Shown in pieces: positions 8,346 through 16,753 of a DNA stretch of 64,000 nucleotides. Made by a program: the position numbers and the translations under genes. Within the stretch, counting starts at the first letter, position 1, and each line of letters starts with the position of its first letter. This stretch comes from Vagococcus_D sp963518325 (GTDB lineage: Bacteria; Bacillota; Bacilli; Lactobacillales; Vagococcaceae). The DNA lies in contig NZ_CAUQJB010000016.1 of assembly GCF_963518325.1 (NCBI RefSeq), forward strand, positions 1-64,000, written 5' to 3'. The notes below the pieces were generated by a model. It saw only the letters and a list, made by a program, of their open reading frames with translations, searched no databases and had not been told where the DNA came from.

Positions 8346-8690
8346 ATGTACTTAAACGAATTTGATGCCACCATGCAACTGATTCAAGGCAAGTGGAAAA
8401 TATATTTACTCTATGAAATTGCCGAAAATCAAATTGCTCGTTTTAACCAGCTGTCCCGTAGTCTGCCTAATATTTCCAATAAAATATTAACCAGTCAGTT
8501 AAGAGAATTAGAACAGGACGGGTTAATCCAGCGGGAAATTTTTCCCGAAATACCGCCACGAGTAGAATATCAGCTGACAGCTAAAGGTCAATCCCTTATG
8601 CCCGTTCTGGATGTGATCTGCCAATGGGGGCTGACCAATGTTCCCACAACAGAACTGACTGAGATCCTTTGCGACGAAAGGGAAAACTAA
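8346..8690 (+). CDS. HxlR-family winged-helix regulator
   Basis: 114 residues, the typical HxlR size. The family signature is present (LIQGKWKIYLLYEI near 11-24; RFNQLSRSLPNISNKILTSQLRELEQDGL; RVEYQLTAKGQSLMPVL). The N-terminal cysteine used by redox- and aldehyde-sensing HxlR members (HypR, YodB) is absent, so sensing should differ. AAAGGAG precedes the ATG. It probably controls the divergent SDR and itself. Confidence 0.9.
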   Translation: MYLNEFDATMQLIQGKWKIYLLYEIAENQIARFNQLSRSLPNISNKILTSQLRELEQDGLIQREIFPEIPPRVEYQLTAKGQSLMPVLDVICQWGLTNVPTTELTEILCDEREN

Positions 8691-8703
8691 TTCGCAAAAG
8701 CCC

Positions 8704-8732
8704 TTGCATCAGTTTGGTAATTCTGAGATAAT
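8704..8732 (+). promoter_or_regulatory. Promoter of the micro-ORF/rsgA unit
   Basis: TTGCAT (8704-8709), a 17-bp spacer and GATAAT (8727-8732). It lies 46 bp before the micro-ORF start and after the HxlR stop, so the micro-ORF is in the rsgA leader. Confidence 0.6.
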
Positions 8733-8777
8733 TTTTGTAATAACTTGAGTCAATCAAGAATCGAAAGGATGATGGAT

Positions 8778-8843
8778 ATGAGAAAACTAATTGCCTATAC
8801 ACACGCTCATCACAACACGCACAAGGAGGAGCAGGACAACTAA
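8778..8843 (+). CDS. 21-residue His-rich micro-ORF in the rsgA leader
   Basis: The frame encodes MRKLIAYTHAHHNTHKEEQDN: a basic start, then four His and two Thr within seven residues of each other, then an acidic end. AAAGGATG upstream serves as a ribosome binding site and a good sigma-A type promoter lies at 8704-8732. It ends 29 bp before the TTG start of rsgA. It could be a leader peptide sensing histidine supply or a metal, or a small metal-binding protein. No recognisable family; too short for certainty. Confidence 0.45.
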   Translation: MRKLIAYTHAHHNTHKEEQDN

Positions 8844-8872
8844 TCCATCTTCTCCTGGAAAAGGAGACTTGA

Positions 8873-9859
8873 TTGAACACACTACTAACATTAGGCTGGA
8901 ATGAGGCCTTCGGGTGTTACGCCGAAAAAGAACAGCTTGCCAGAATCATCACAACTGGCCAAAATACCTATCAGGGTCTGACCATTAACGGCCCCTGCCA
9001 TTTAAAACTCACGGGAAAAGTTTCCCATTCGATTACCGAAAAATACGATTTGCCTGCTGTTGGTGATTGGGTGGTCACGGATCCCCATCAGCAAGTCATT
9101 CAACAGATTATCCCTAGACGCTCTAGCTTTGTCCGCAATGTGGCTGGTAACCAAGACCAGCGGCAGGTCATTGCAGCCAATTTAGATGAAATCTGGCTAG
9201 TCATGAGTCTGAACCATGATTTGAATTTACCTCGTCTAAACCGTTATATTATTAACGCCTGGGACAGTGGTGCCCTGCCAGTAATTATTTTAACCAAAGC
9301 CGACTTAATCGCCGATTCAACAATGATTATTAAAGAGATTCAGCTGGAACATCCAGGGATTGATGTGCTGGTTTGCAGTGCTAAAACCGGGGTGGGGCTC
9401 GAAGACTTACAAGCCCGTTTAACCCATTACCGCACGATTGCCTTAGTCGGTTCTTCGGGAATTGGCAAATCGACTTTGATTAATCAATTAGCAGGTCGAG
9501 ACCTACAGTTAACTGGCGACATTCGTGAAGACGACGGTCGCGGCCGCCACACTACGACTTCCCGCAATTTATTAGCGGTCCAACATGCCTGGCTGGTGGA
9601 TACTCCGGGAATGAGGGAATTTGGTTTGTGGTCCACCGGCGAACAGCTGAATCAGACTTTTGAAGATATCGCTGAATTGGCTGAAAGCTGTCGCTTTGGC
9701 GATTGTGCTCATGGCAGCGAACCTGGCTGTGCCGTTACTAGCGCTATTGCCCAAGGACGCTTAAGTGCTGAACGCTTTAAAGACTATCAGAAACTACAGC
9801 GGGAACTGGCTTATTTAGAGAAGCGCAAACGCGAAACTGAACTAAAAAAAAGACGATAA
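8873..9859 (+). CDS. rsgA: Ribosome small-subunit-dependent GTPase A (RsgA/YjeQ type)
   Basis: 328 residues. The N-terminal OB fold (to about 90) is followed by a circularly permuted GTPase with motifs in order G4 TKAD (141-144), G5 (SA, 169-170), G1 GSSGIGKST (193-201), Thr-rich G2 (227-229) and G3 DTPG (243-246). A zinc knuckle is formed by Cys273, Cys278, His280 and Cys286. RsgA acts in late 30S maturation. The length and the lone context (not beside rpmB, rpe or a PP2C/kinase pair) suggest the longer YjeQ-like paralogue that many Lactobacillales carry besides the standard one; this is inference. The start is TTG at 8873, supported by AAAGGAGA. Confidence 0.92.
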   Translation: MNTLLTLGWNEAFGCYAEKEQLARIITTGQNTYQGLTINGPCHLKLTGKVSHSITEKYDLPAVGDWVVTDPHQQVIQQIIPRRSSFVRNVAGNQDQRQVIAANLDEIWLVMSLNHDLNLPRLNRYIINAWDSGALPVIILTKADLIADSTMIIKEIQLEHPGIDVLVCSAKTGVGLEDLQARLTHYRTIALVGSSGIGKSTLINQLAGRDLQLTGDIREDDGRGRHTTTSRNLLAVQHAWLVDTPGMREFGLWSTGEQLNQTFEDIAELAESCRFGDCAHGSEPGCAVTSAIAQGRLSAERFKDYQKLQRELAYLEKRKRETELKKRR

Positions 9860-9862
9860 ACA

Positions 9863-9904
9863 AGACCCTCATCAGTCGAACTTGCGACTGATGAGGGTCT
9901 TTTC
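9863..9904. terminator. Bidirectional terminator between rsgA and tdh
   Basis: A 16-bp perfect stem, AGACCCTCATCAGTCG at 9863-9878 with its complement at 9885-9900 and a 6-nt loop, flanked by an A-rich left side and T4 on the right. Confidence 0.92.
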
Positions 9905-10878
9905 TACATCAACATTTTGGTTCGTTTAGCTGGTTGACGTTCTGGAAGATGAGCAAACATATCCTCCAACATCCCCCGTAAACCATAATGATAACTAAAG
10001 CCCCACTCTTCCTTGGCACACGTCGCATCCAAACTGTTGGGCCAGCTGTCAGCAATTTTTTGCAGCATCGGATTAACCTTATACGTCATCTCAAAACTAG
10101 GGTAAATCTGGCGAATCTCAGCCGCAATCTCTTCTGGCGTAAAGCTCATGGAACTGATGTTAAAGGCGTTGCGGTGAACCAATTTTGAACCGTCTGCCTC
10201 TAATAAATCAATGATGGCATGGATGGCATCAGGCATATACATCATGTCTAAACGCGTATCAGCTGAAAGTGGGCATTCGTATGTTCCAGCGTCCATCGCC
10301 GCGTAACAAATTTCGATGGCGTAATCGGTGGTGCCGCCTCCTGGTGGTGCCAGGTAGGAGATTAACCCCGGAAAACGGACCCCTCGAGTGTCCACGCCAA
10401 AGCGTTCGTAATAATAGTCACACAATAACTCTCCAGCCACTTTATTGACTCCGTACATAGTGGTTGGTCGTTGGATGGTCACTTGAGGCGTTAAGTCTTT
10501 TGGTGTGCTAGGACCAAATGCGCCAATTGAACTGGGCGTAAAGAAAAGTAAATCTCGTTCACGGGCAACTTCTAAGGCATTCATCGTGCCTTCCATATTA
10601 ACCTTCCAAGCTAACTGTGGTTTCGTTTCCGCTACTGCTGATAACAGCGCAGCTAAATGAATCAGTGTGTCCACTTGATAGTCTTCGGCAATCGCTAAAA
10701 AGCGCTGATAATCCAACACATCTAATACTTCAAAGGGTCCCTCACGGACAATGGCCGAACGGTCACTGGCTACATCATTGGTCGCAATGACATTCTCAAC
10801 CCCATATTTAGCTCGCAATGCGCGAGTTAGTTCTGAACCAATTTGCCCTAAAGCACCTGTAATCAATATTTTTTTCAT
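9904..10878 (-). CDS. tdh: L-threonine 3-dehydrogenase, SDR-epimerase type
   Basis: 324 residues from the ATG at 10878, chosen because GAGGAG lies at the right distance; an in-frame start at 10896 has no site. An extended SDR with GALGQIG (8-14), Ser116-117 and Tyr142-x3-Lys146 (MYGVNK). Sequence features such as TTDYAIE and the RLDMMYMPDAI segment are those of the short-chain threonine dehydrogenases that oxidise L-threonine to 2-amino-3-ketobutyrate with NAD+. It follows kbl by 60 bp in the same direction; the pairing makes the assignment strong. Confidence 0.9.
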   Translation of the reverse strand: MKKILITGALGQIGSELTRALRAKYGVENVIATNDVASDRSAIVREGPFEVLDVLDYQRFLAIAEDYQVDTLIHLAALLSAVAETKPQLAWKVNMEGTMNALEVARERDLLFFTPSSIGAFGPSTPKDLTPQVTIQRPTTMYGVNKVAGELLCDYYYERFGVDTRGVRFPGLISYLAPPGGGTTDYAIEICYAAMDAGTYECPLSADTRLDMMYMPDAIHAIIDLLEADGSKLVHRNAFNISSMSFTPEEIAAEIRQIYPSFEMTYKVNPMLQKIADSWPNSLDATCAKEEWGFSYHYGLRGMLEDMFAHLPERQPAKRTKMLM

Positions 10879-10938
10879 TTTACGGGCTCCTCTCACATTC
10901 CCTTATTAGAACACGTTCCTTTTTTCTAATAGTGACCC

Positions 10939-12126
10939 TTAAATCAAGTCAAATTCTCGCCCGACGGTTTCATAAACAGCTAAGGCCTGATCTAACATTT
11001 CTTTTGTATGACCGGCTGTTGGCATATTACGGACACGGGCAGTCCCTAATGGTACCGTCGGAAAAACAATCGCCTTCACATATACCCCTTCTTCATACAA
11101 CCGTCTACTAAAGTCTTGAGCTAACTGCTCATCGCCAATAATCACAGGGGTAATCGGTGTTTCCGTAATACCAGTTTCAAACCCAAGTTGAGTCAATTTA
11201 GTCTTAAAGTAAGTGGCATTGTCCCACAAGTCATCATTTAATCGAGTATCCTGATCCAGAATTTGCAGTGATTTAATTGCGGCAGCCGCATCTGCTGGCG
11301 TCATTGATGTCGAAAATAAGAACGGACGTGACCGCACCTTTAACCAATCAATCAGTTCTTGAGTTCCCGCTACATAGCCACCCACAACGCCAATCGCTTT
11401 TGACAAAGTGCCGATTTGAAACTCGACTTCTTGCTCCAGACCAAAATGTTTCACCGTTCCGTGGCCATGACCTAAGACTCCCGAGCCATGGGCGTCATCG
11501 ACATACACCATCAAATCAAATTCTTTGGCAATGACTACAATTTCCGGTAATTTACAAATATCGCCGTCCATTGAAAAAACACCATCCGTAATGTACATCG
11601 CCTTTTCATAAAGGCCTGAATCTCTGACTGCTTGGGCTTTCTCTCTAAAATCCGTCATATCCGAATGATTCACCCGAATAACTTTGGCACCTGACAGACG
11701 GCAGCCATCGATGATTGAGGCATGATTTAATTCATCTGATAAAATAACATCGTTCTTCCCCATAACTGCTGAAATCGCTGCCATATTACAATTAAAACCT
11801 GATTGGTACGCAATGGCGGCCTCTGTGCCTTTAAAGTGAGCTAACTCCTGTTCCAAGTCCAAATGAACTTGCAAGGTGCCATTGATCGTTCGAACGGCAC
11901 CAGCTCCTGCTCCCCATTTCTCTAACCCCGCCTTAGCAGCGGCAACTACGCGGCTATCCGTTGCTAATCCTAAATAATTATTGGAAGACAAATTAATTAA
12001 GTCACGCTGACCAATGGTGATCAGTGGGCCGTTAGGGCTGGCCAACGGTTCAATCTGGTTATAGAGACCTTTACTCTTTAGCTCATTCAAATTTGTTTCT
12101 AAAAATAAATTCAGTTCCTTGCTCAT
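10939..12126 (-). CDS. kbl: Glycine C-acetyltransferase (2-amino-3-ketobutyrate CoA ligase)
   Basis: 395 residues from the ATG at 12126 behind GGAGGG. A fold-type I PLP enzyme of the alpha-oxoamine synthase family: His135 (NHAS) stacking on PLP, Asp210-x2-His213 (DDAHGSG), and PLP lysine Lys243 (TLSKAIG). The family also includes AONS (BioF), but the length and adjacency to tdh point to Kbl, which splits 2-amino-3-ketobutyrate with CoA into glycine and acetyl-CoA. With tdh it turns threonine into glycine plus a two-carbon unit. An unusual leader hairpin lies upstream. Confidence 0.92.
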   Translation of the reverse strand: MSKELNLFLETNLNELKSKGLYNQIEPLASPNGPLITIGQRDLINLSSNNYLGLATDSRVVAAAKAGLEKWGAGAGAVRTINGTLQVHLDLEQELAHFKGTEAAIAYQSGFNCNMAAISAVMGKNDVILSDELNHASIIDGCRLSGAKVIRVNHSDMTDFREKAQAVRDSGLYEKAMYITDGVFSMDGDICKLPEIVVIAKEFDLMVYVDDAHGSGVLGHGHGTVKHFGLEQEVEFQIGTLSKAIGVVGGYVAGTQELIDWLKVRSRPFLFSTSMTPADAAAAIKSLQILDQDTRLNDDLWDNATYFKTKLTQLGFETGITETPITPVIIGDEQLAQDFSRRLYEEGVYVKAIVFPTVPLGTARVRNMPTAGHTKEMLDQALAVYETVGREFDLI

Positions 12127-12161
12127 TAACAATCCCTCCACCTTTTTATTCCATGATTCAC

Positions 12162-12229
12162 AGCTCGACAAAGGAGATCAGGAATTACCCTTCTCTCATG
12201 CATTCGTCGAGCTTACTATCTCTATTATA
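12162..12229 (-). promoter_or_regulatory. kbl promoter (-10) and leader hairpin
   Basis: On the minus strand a TATAAT box at 12229-12224 is followed a few bases downstream by GTCGAGCT's partner AGCTCGAC: the 8-bp arms at 12206-12213 and 12162-12169 bracket 36 nt, within which GAG..AGG / CCT..CTC can form a nested stem. The hairpin would start near +4 of the kbl-tdh mRNA. There is no T run, so it is not a terminator; role unknown. Confidence 0.5.
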
Positions 12230-12236
12230 GAATGAT

Positions 12237-13100
12237 TTAGGCTAAATTGATAATAATATCAATCGCTTTCATCGTATCCTTAGCCAATTGTAATGGAGCC
12301 TCTCTGTAAGGGCTTAATTCGGCTGTCAGCGGGCCGTCGTAGCCGACTTCTTTCAAGGCAGATACCAATTTCGGCCAATCCAAATCGCCAGCTAGCAAAG
12401 GGGTGAAACCTGTTATGTTTCCTATGTTTGTACTGAAATCTTTGACATGAACTTTGACAATTCGCTTCCCTAAAATCTTAACCCACTGATCTGGAAAGCC
12501 GAATTGCAACACATTGCCCGCGTCAAAGTAAATTCTAATAAATGGATGAGCAATCTCATCAATAAACTGGCGCATTTCCAATGGGCTGTATAAAAACTTA
12601 TTCCAGACGTTTTCCACACCTATCACGATGCCTTTTTTTTCAGCATAAGGGGCCAATTCCCTGAAGGCTTCCTGAGACAAACGGTAGCAAGTTTCATAAT
12701 CATTTTCAGCTGTGACCACCCCTGGTACAATTAACACCGTATCTCCACCAAAAATTTGACAGGCATCAATCATCCGCCGTGCCACTTCTTTCCCTTGCTC
12801 ACGAATGGTTGGATCTGGTGAATTTAGCGGGTATTTCCAGTGAAGGGCTGTAGCTACACTAGAAATTGGCAACTGATAGTGATCCGACACTCTTTTAATC
12901 GCCGCAAAATCGGCTTCTTTCATGTTCAATGTGACATGTGGGCTATCTTCCAATCCTAATTCTGAAACTATGGTGTCGTGTTTCACCTCTTCAGCCATAT
13001 TCAACTCAATCGTTTCAAAGCCCGCTTCTTTAGCAGCTTTAAATGTCTCTTCAATCGTTAAGTTCGTTGGCAATGTCCAACTGTTAATCCCAATTTTCAT
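12237..13100 (-). CDS. Sugar phosphate isomerase/epimerase-like TIM barrel protein
   Basis: 287 residues, an AP-endonuclease-2/xylose-isomerase-like barrel. Metal-site residues sit in expected strands: Glu in GVENVWNKF, Asp in IYFDAGN, His in KVHVKDF and Glu in TAELSPY. Relatives include UlaE, IolE and hexulose epimerases; the reaction is not determinable. The ATG lies 8 bp after GAGG and overlaps the stop of the preceding oxidoreductase gene by 4 bp. It is the last gene of the importer operon that starts at 18952, so it probably processes the imported sugar after the oxidoreductase. Confidence 0.85.
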   Translation of the reverse strand: MKIGINSWTLPTNLTIEETFKAAKEAGFETIELNMAEEVKHDTIVSELGLEDSPHVTLNMKEADFAAIKRVSDHYQLPISSVATALHWKYPLNSPDPTIREQGKEVARRMIDACQIFGGDTVLIVPGVVTAENDYETCYRLSQEAFRELAPYAEKKGIVIGVENVWNKFLYSPLEMRQFIDEIAHPFIRIYFDAGNVLQFGFPDQWVKILGKRIVKVHVKDFSTNIGNITGFTPLLAGDLDWPKLVSALKEVGYDGPLTAELSPYREAPLQLAKDTMKAIDIIINLA

Positions 13101-14068
13101 CCCTTAACCTCGTTTCTTTTTTGTTGTGTGATGGATTCGTAAGCCAATTGAACCATTTCGATGGTAAAACGACCCGCATGCCCATCAACTGGTGACGGTA
13201 AGTCTTTTTCAATTACGTCTTTAAAGACCTTAAACATGGCCATATCCATATCTGTTTCGTAATAAACCCATTGATTTTGCTGATTCCCACTTTGGTATAA
13301 GGCCGCTTTGCGACCAAAGCCATCCACCACTGTTCGACCTTTTTCAGAAATAATTTCCAATAGGGCATCGCCCCAAACTGGGTAATGCTCTGGACGGTTC
13401 CATGAAGTATCTAGACTCAGCACTTCTCCGGTCTTAAAGCGAACATGCAGCAAGCCACTGTCCTCAGTTGGAATGTCACTAACTGCTGTGACGCCATAAG
13501 CTGAGACGCTGCCAATTTCAAGTTGAAACAGCCAGTTAACCAAATCCGCCATATGAATGGTATGGTCGATAATTGCCCCCCCACCGGATAGTGCTTTGTC
13601 GACGAACCAGCCTCCGGGAATCTTGCCATGATTGCTGGCGTTTATCGCGTAAATCTGACCAAGCTGTCCCTGATCGACCACTCGTTTTAACTCTTGCATG
13701 GTCGGTGCAAAACGAACAGGGTGACACACTAATAACTTAACCCCATTTTTTTCAGTTGCGGCAATCATCTCATCGGCTTCTTCAAGGGATATGGCCATCG
13801 GCTTCTCCACAATCACATGGCATCCTTGATTGGCTGCTACAATGGCATACTCTTTATGATAGGCATTTTCCGAGCAAATAAGCACCGTATCACAGGTGAG
13901 CAACAGCTCACTTAAGTTATCCATAAAAGGCAGTCCATGATCTTGAGCCCATTCACGTCCCACCTCTCGATGATCGTAAACACCTGTTAACGGCACACCT
14001 AATTCTTTGAGACAACGAAGATAGCTGTCAACATGCATATGGGCACTGCCAACAATCCCGACTTTCAT
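13097..14068 (-). CDS. Gfo/Idh/MocA-family oxidoreductase (paralogue of 28602-29594)
   Basis: 323 residues. The Rossmann domain begins MKVGIVGSAHMH, with the EKP lysine motif (VEKPMAIS, near residue 93) and the C-terminal domain entering at GGGAIIDHTIHMADLVNW. NAD(P)-dependent family members oxidise or epimerise sugars, inositols and uronates. It is clearly paralogous to the enzyme at 28602-29594 (shared HM after the glycine loop, LICSENxYH, GGGAIIDHTIH, SLDTSWNRP). It overlaps by 4 bp both the half-size protein gene upstream and the isomerase downstream, implying coupled translation and a shared pathway. Confidence 0.9.
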   Translation of the reverse strand: MKVGIVGSAHMHVDSYLRCLKELGVPLTGVYDHREVGREWAQDHGLPFMDNLSELLLTCDTVLICSENAYHKEYAIVAANQGCHVIVEKPMAISLEEADEMIAATEKNGVKLLVCHPVRFAPTMQELKRVVDQGQLGQIYAINASNHGKIPGGWFVDKALSGGGAIIDHTIHMADLVNWLFQLEIGSVSAYGVTAVSDIPTEDSGLLHVRFKTGEVLSLDTSWNRPEHYPVWGDALLEIISEKGRTVVDGFGRKAALYQSGNQQNQWVYYETDMDMAMFKVFKDVIEKDLPSPVDGHAGRFTIEMVQLAYESITQQKRNEVKG

Positions 14069-14535
14069 TTGACCACCTCCATTTCCCCTGACATCAAACT
14101 TGTATTAATCACATTTAACCACTGCTGATTTAAAGGATTAACAGCCATTAAGTCATAGTTGTCTGGGACAACACAATCTGAGGTAAAGGCTGTTTCACTT
14201 TCTGAGTCAAAGACATATAGACCTTTGGTTCCTACCAGTTCGGTTTTTTTGATGTAGCCTAGACCTTTTCCTGTCATATTGAGACAGATATTTGCCAAGA
14301 CATTATTTGAAAAAGCCATTGTCACTATTAAGACTTGTTTCCCTTTACCATAACTGGCCGAAACAGATTTTAACTCTGTCACACCTGCCGCCTTTATCCA
14401 GTCAAGAACGTCACTTAGCAGTGGATCCTGGTCTTGAACCTGCCCCTTTAGGGTTAGTGAATAACGAAAAAAAGTGACAGCACCGAGGTCCCCTCTTAGC
14501 GCCAGCTGAATTCCTGCTTGATCTTCTAATCTCAT
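14065..14535 (-). CDS. Half-size protein resembling a lone Gfo/Idh/MocA C-terminal domain
   Basis: 156 residues with no Rossmann glycine loop and no EKP motif. From about residue 40 it reads like the C-terminal alpha/beta domain of the neighbouring oxidoreductases: a helix ending VLDWI, a strand LKSVSAS, paired strands VLIVTMAF and LANICLNMT, then TELVGTKGLYVFDS and AFTSD. The same order and spacing occur in the protein at 28097-28600. No signal peptide, membrane helix or catalytic motif is seen. GAGGAAGAG precedes the ATG, and its stop overlaps the following full-length oxidoreductase by 4 bp, suggesting the two products interact. The family assignment is pattern-based inference. Confidence 0.75.
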   Translation of the reverse strand: MRLEDQAGIQLALRGDLGAVTFFRYSLTLKGQVQDQDPLLSDVLDWIKAAGVTELKSVSASYGKGKQVLIVTMAFSNNVLANICLNMTGKGLGYIKKTELVGTKGLYVFDSESETAFTSDCVVPDNYDLMAVNPLNQQWLNVINTSLMSGEMEVVK

Positions 14536-14544
14536 CTCTCTTCC

Positions 14545-15726
14545 TCATTTCCTTAAATGATTGCCTGACTGAATCGTCACAATTTGGTTACGGTCAATAG
14601 ACTCTTGGGCCGCCAATACTAACCGTGTGACACTGGCACTGCTAGTCAAATCAGAACGAGGTTGGCCCCCCTGTCTCATGCAGCGGATAAACTCCTGAAT
14701 CATCTCGTCGTCCCCACCACTATGCCCGCCACTATCAACAATTTTATAGGTCAGCTTTTCTGCTTTTAAACGATCGTCCACGATGATTTCGTTCCGCTGA
14801 TCGTCAAAATAAAGTTCACCTTTAGTCCCAAAAAACTGGAACTCCCGGCGATAGTAGGCACTGAAATGACAGATTGAATAGGTCAGCTTGACTTTATTCT
14901 GGTAATTGATCAATAAGGCTTGGTGGTCTTGAACGTCGATCTCAGACTCAAAAACGCAGTTATCCGGCCAGTCCACTTGCCACTCTTTCCCTTTGTGGAC
15001 TTTCAGATTTAATAAACTCTCTTCACATTCGTATTGAATGGGACAACTTCGGCAATTCAAGGGTTCGGTTAAAGGGGCACCAAATTTACGAATAGCCCCA
15101 GGCTCCCCAAAGACTTCTAAGCCTCCTAGTCCAGCCACTTGAGTCGGTTCCCCATCGATCAACCAGTTTAAAATATCCAAGCTGTGAGTTGATTTTTGCA
15201 GCAGTAAGCTGTGTGCTTTAGCCTGAGTACGATGCCAGTCATGAAAAAAAGCATAACCACCGTAATCAATATGATCGACACCATTTGCCAGGAACATCTC
15301 TCCAATGGCCCCACCAGCAATCAACTCTTTAGCTTTAGCATAAAGGGGGGCGTATCGCAAAACATACCCCACTAAAAAAACCTTTTGATAAGTACTTAAA
15401 GCCACTTCCAGTTCCGCTACTTTTGCTTCACTGATCTCCAATGGCTTCTCACAAATAATGTGTTTTTGATACTTAATCGCCTCCAGAACGATTTCTCCAT
15501 GGGTGTCATCAGGAGTCGCAATAAAGACTGCTTCCACCTGGGGATTCCTTAAAAGTTCACGATAATCGGTTGTTGTAGCAATTCCCTGGTTCTCAAACAG
15601 TTCAAAGTGGTTACCTGTTACATCATTGACCATTACCACCTCAATTTCAGCATGGGGAATTAAGCTGTGTAAAGCAAATTTACTTCCACGATTCCCTAAC
15701 CCAATAACACCAAATTTTATCGTCAT
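14545..15726 (-). CDS. Gfo/Idh/MocA-family oxidoreductase with cysteine cluster
   Basis: 393 residues, longer than the other oxidoreductases here. The glycine loop GLGNRGSK is at 9-16 and Lys94 in CEKP. The C-terminal domain includes HSLDILNW and an inserted cysteine cluster C-x2-C-x5-C (Cys225, Cys228, Cys234), a feature of one oxidoreductase subgroup that could bind a metal. AAAGGATG precedes the ATG. It sits 9 bp before the half-size protein gene and 185 bp after the permease gene, in the same direction, so it is probably in the importer operon or a sub-operon of it. Confidence 0.9.
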   Translation of the reverse strand: MTIKFGVIGLGNRGSKFALHSLIPHAEIEVVMVNDVTGNHFELFENQGIATTTDYRELLRNPQVEAVFIATPDDTHGEIVLEAIKYQKHIICEKPLEISEAKVAELEVALSTYQKVFLVGYVLRYAPLYAKAKELIAGGAIGEMFLANGVDHIDYGGYAFFHDWHRTQAKAHSLLLQKSTHSLDILNWLIDGEPTQVAGLGGLEVFGEPGAIRKFGAPLTEPLNCRSCPIQYECEESLLNLKVHKGKEWQVDWPDNCVFESEIDVQDHQALLINYQNKVKLTYSICHFSAYYRREFQFFGTKGELYFDDQRNEIIVDDRLKAEKLTYKIVDSGGHSGGDDEMIQEFIRCMRQGGQPRSDLTSSASVTRLVLAAQESIDRNQIVTIQSGNHLRK

Positions 15727-15911
15727 TTTTTACATCCTTTCATTTGGGATGAGCCTATGTCCTCCTGATTATCTCAATGGACGATCCCTTTTGGAACCCT
15801 CTATCTGCCAAATAATCTTTTTCTATACATACTAAGTCTTTCATTAAACATTCTTTCCTTATCTGTCTTGGCAATCAAAAACAGAGAGAGCACGAACTCC
15901 CCCTGCTACAC
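15727..15911 (-). other. Gap inside the importer operon
   Basis: 185 bp between the second permease and the 393-aa oxidoreductase. I found no gene or terminator. A 16-codon frame starting MFNERLSMYRKRLFGR on the minus strand and AT-rich DNA could be a decayed leader or hold an internal promoter; neither is convincing. Confidence 0.3.
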
Positions 15912-16739
15912 TTAACTCTTCGATCCACTTAAAGCAATGCCTTCAATAAATTGTTTTTGGAAAATCAGGAAAACAATAATTAATGGCACAATCGCTAAAA
16001 AGGAACCTGCCATCAGCAACGGATAATTGGTGGCATGTTGTCCGCTTAGTGAGGCCAATCCTGCCGAAAGGGTCATTTTTTCTGGTGATGTGTTCACAAT
16101 TAATGGCCAAAGTAAGGAATTCCAGCCGTACAGCAATGAAAAGATTGACAAAGAAATCAAAGCCGATTTAGACAGTGGCAAAATAATCGTAAAGAAAATT
16201 TTAATTCGAGAACAGCCATCAATAATCGCTGCTTCCTCAATCTCTTTAGGGATACTCATAAAAAATTGCCGTAATAAGAAGGTGCCAAATGCTGAAAACA
16301 AACCGGGCATAAACAGGGCCGGAATAGAATCAAGCAAGCCTAACTTCTGAATAATCAAGTATTGTGGAATCAAAAAGACTTGACCTGGCACCATTAGAAC
16401 CGACAATAACAGAATGAATAACCCGTTTTTAAAGGGAAATTCCAACCGAGCAAATGCGTATGCGGCCATGGCACAAAAGAAAACTTGCCCCACTGTAATG
16501 ACAGCTGTTGAGACAAATGTATTCAAGTAAAAGCGGCCAAAATTTAGTTCCGTAAATATACTGGAAAAATGTTGCCATTGAGGATTCGCCGGTAAAAACG
16601 TCGGCGGTACTGCAATCGCCTCAGTATTGGTTTTTAAAGCTGTCAACACCATCCATAAAAAAGGAAATACCATCATCACTGAGCCTAAAATTAACAAGAC
16701 ATGGATCCCGATTTTTCTACCACCCTTAGCTTCTTTCAT
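15912..16739 (-). CDS. Carbohydrate ABC transporter permease (CUT1, MalG/AraQ type)
   Basis: 275 residues, six predicted membrane helices starting with a segment at about 10-30. The EAA loop reads EEAAIIDGCSRIKIFFTIILP, which docks the ATPase. Second inner-membrane subunit of a sugar importer with the adjacent permease and binding protein. AGGAG precedes the ATG; the gene begins 14 bp after the first permease. No ATP-binding protein is in this operon; the MsmK homologue at 44629 is the likely partner. Confidence 0.93.
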   Translation of the reverse strand: MKEAKGGRKIGIHVLLILGSVMMVFPFLWMVLTALKTNTEAIAVPPTFLPANPQWQHFSSIFTELNFGRFYLNTFVSTAVITVGQVFFCAMAAYAFARLEFPFKNGLFILLLSVLMVPGQVFLIPQYLIIQKLGLLDSIPALFMPGLFSAFGTFLLRQFFMSIPKEIEEAAIIDGCSRIKIFFTIILPLSKSALISLSIFSLLYGWNSLLWPLIVNTSPEKMTLSAGLASLSGQHATNYPLLMAGSFLAIVPLIIVFLIFQKQFIEGIALSGSKS

Positions 16740-16753
16740 TTTTTTCTCCTATC

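Noticed and set aside
12127..12206. Leader peptide overlapping the kbl start (frame beginning MHERRVIPDLL on the minus strand)
   Set aside because: It ends at TAATG over the kbl ATG, which looks like coupling, but has no ribosome binding site of its own and lies in the hairpin.
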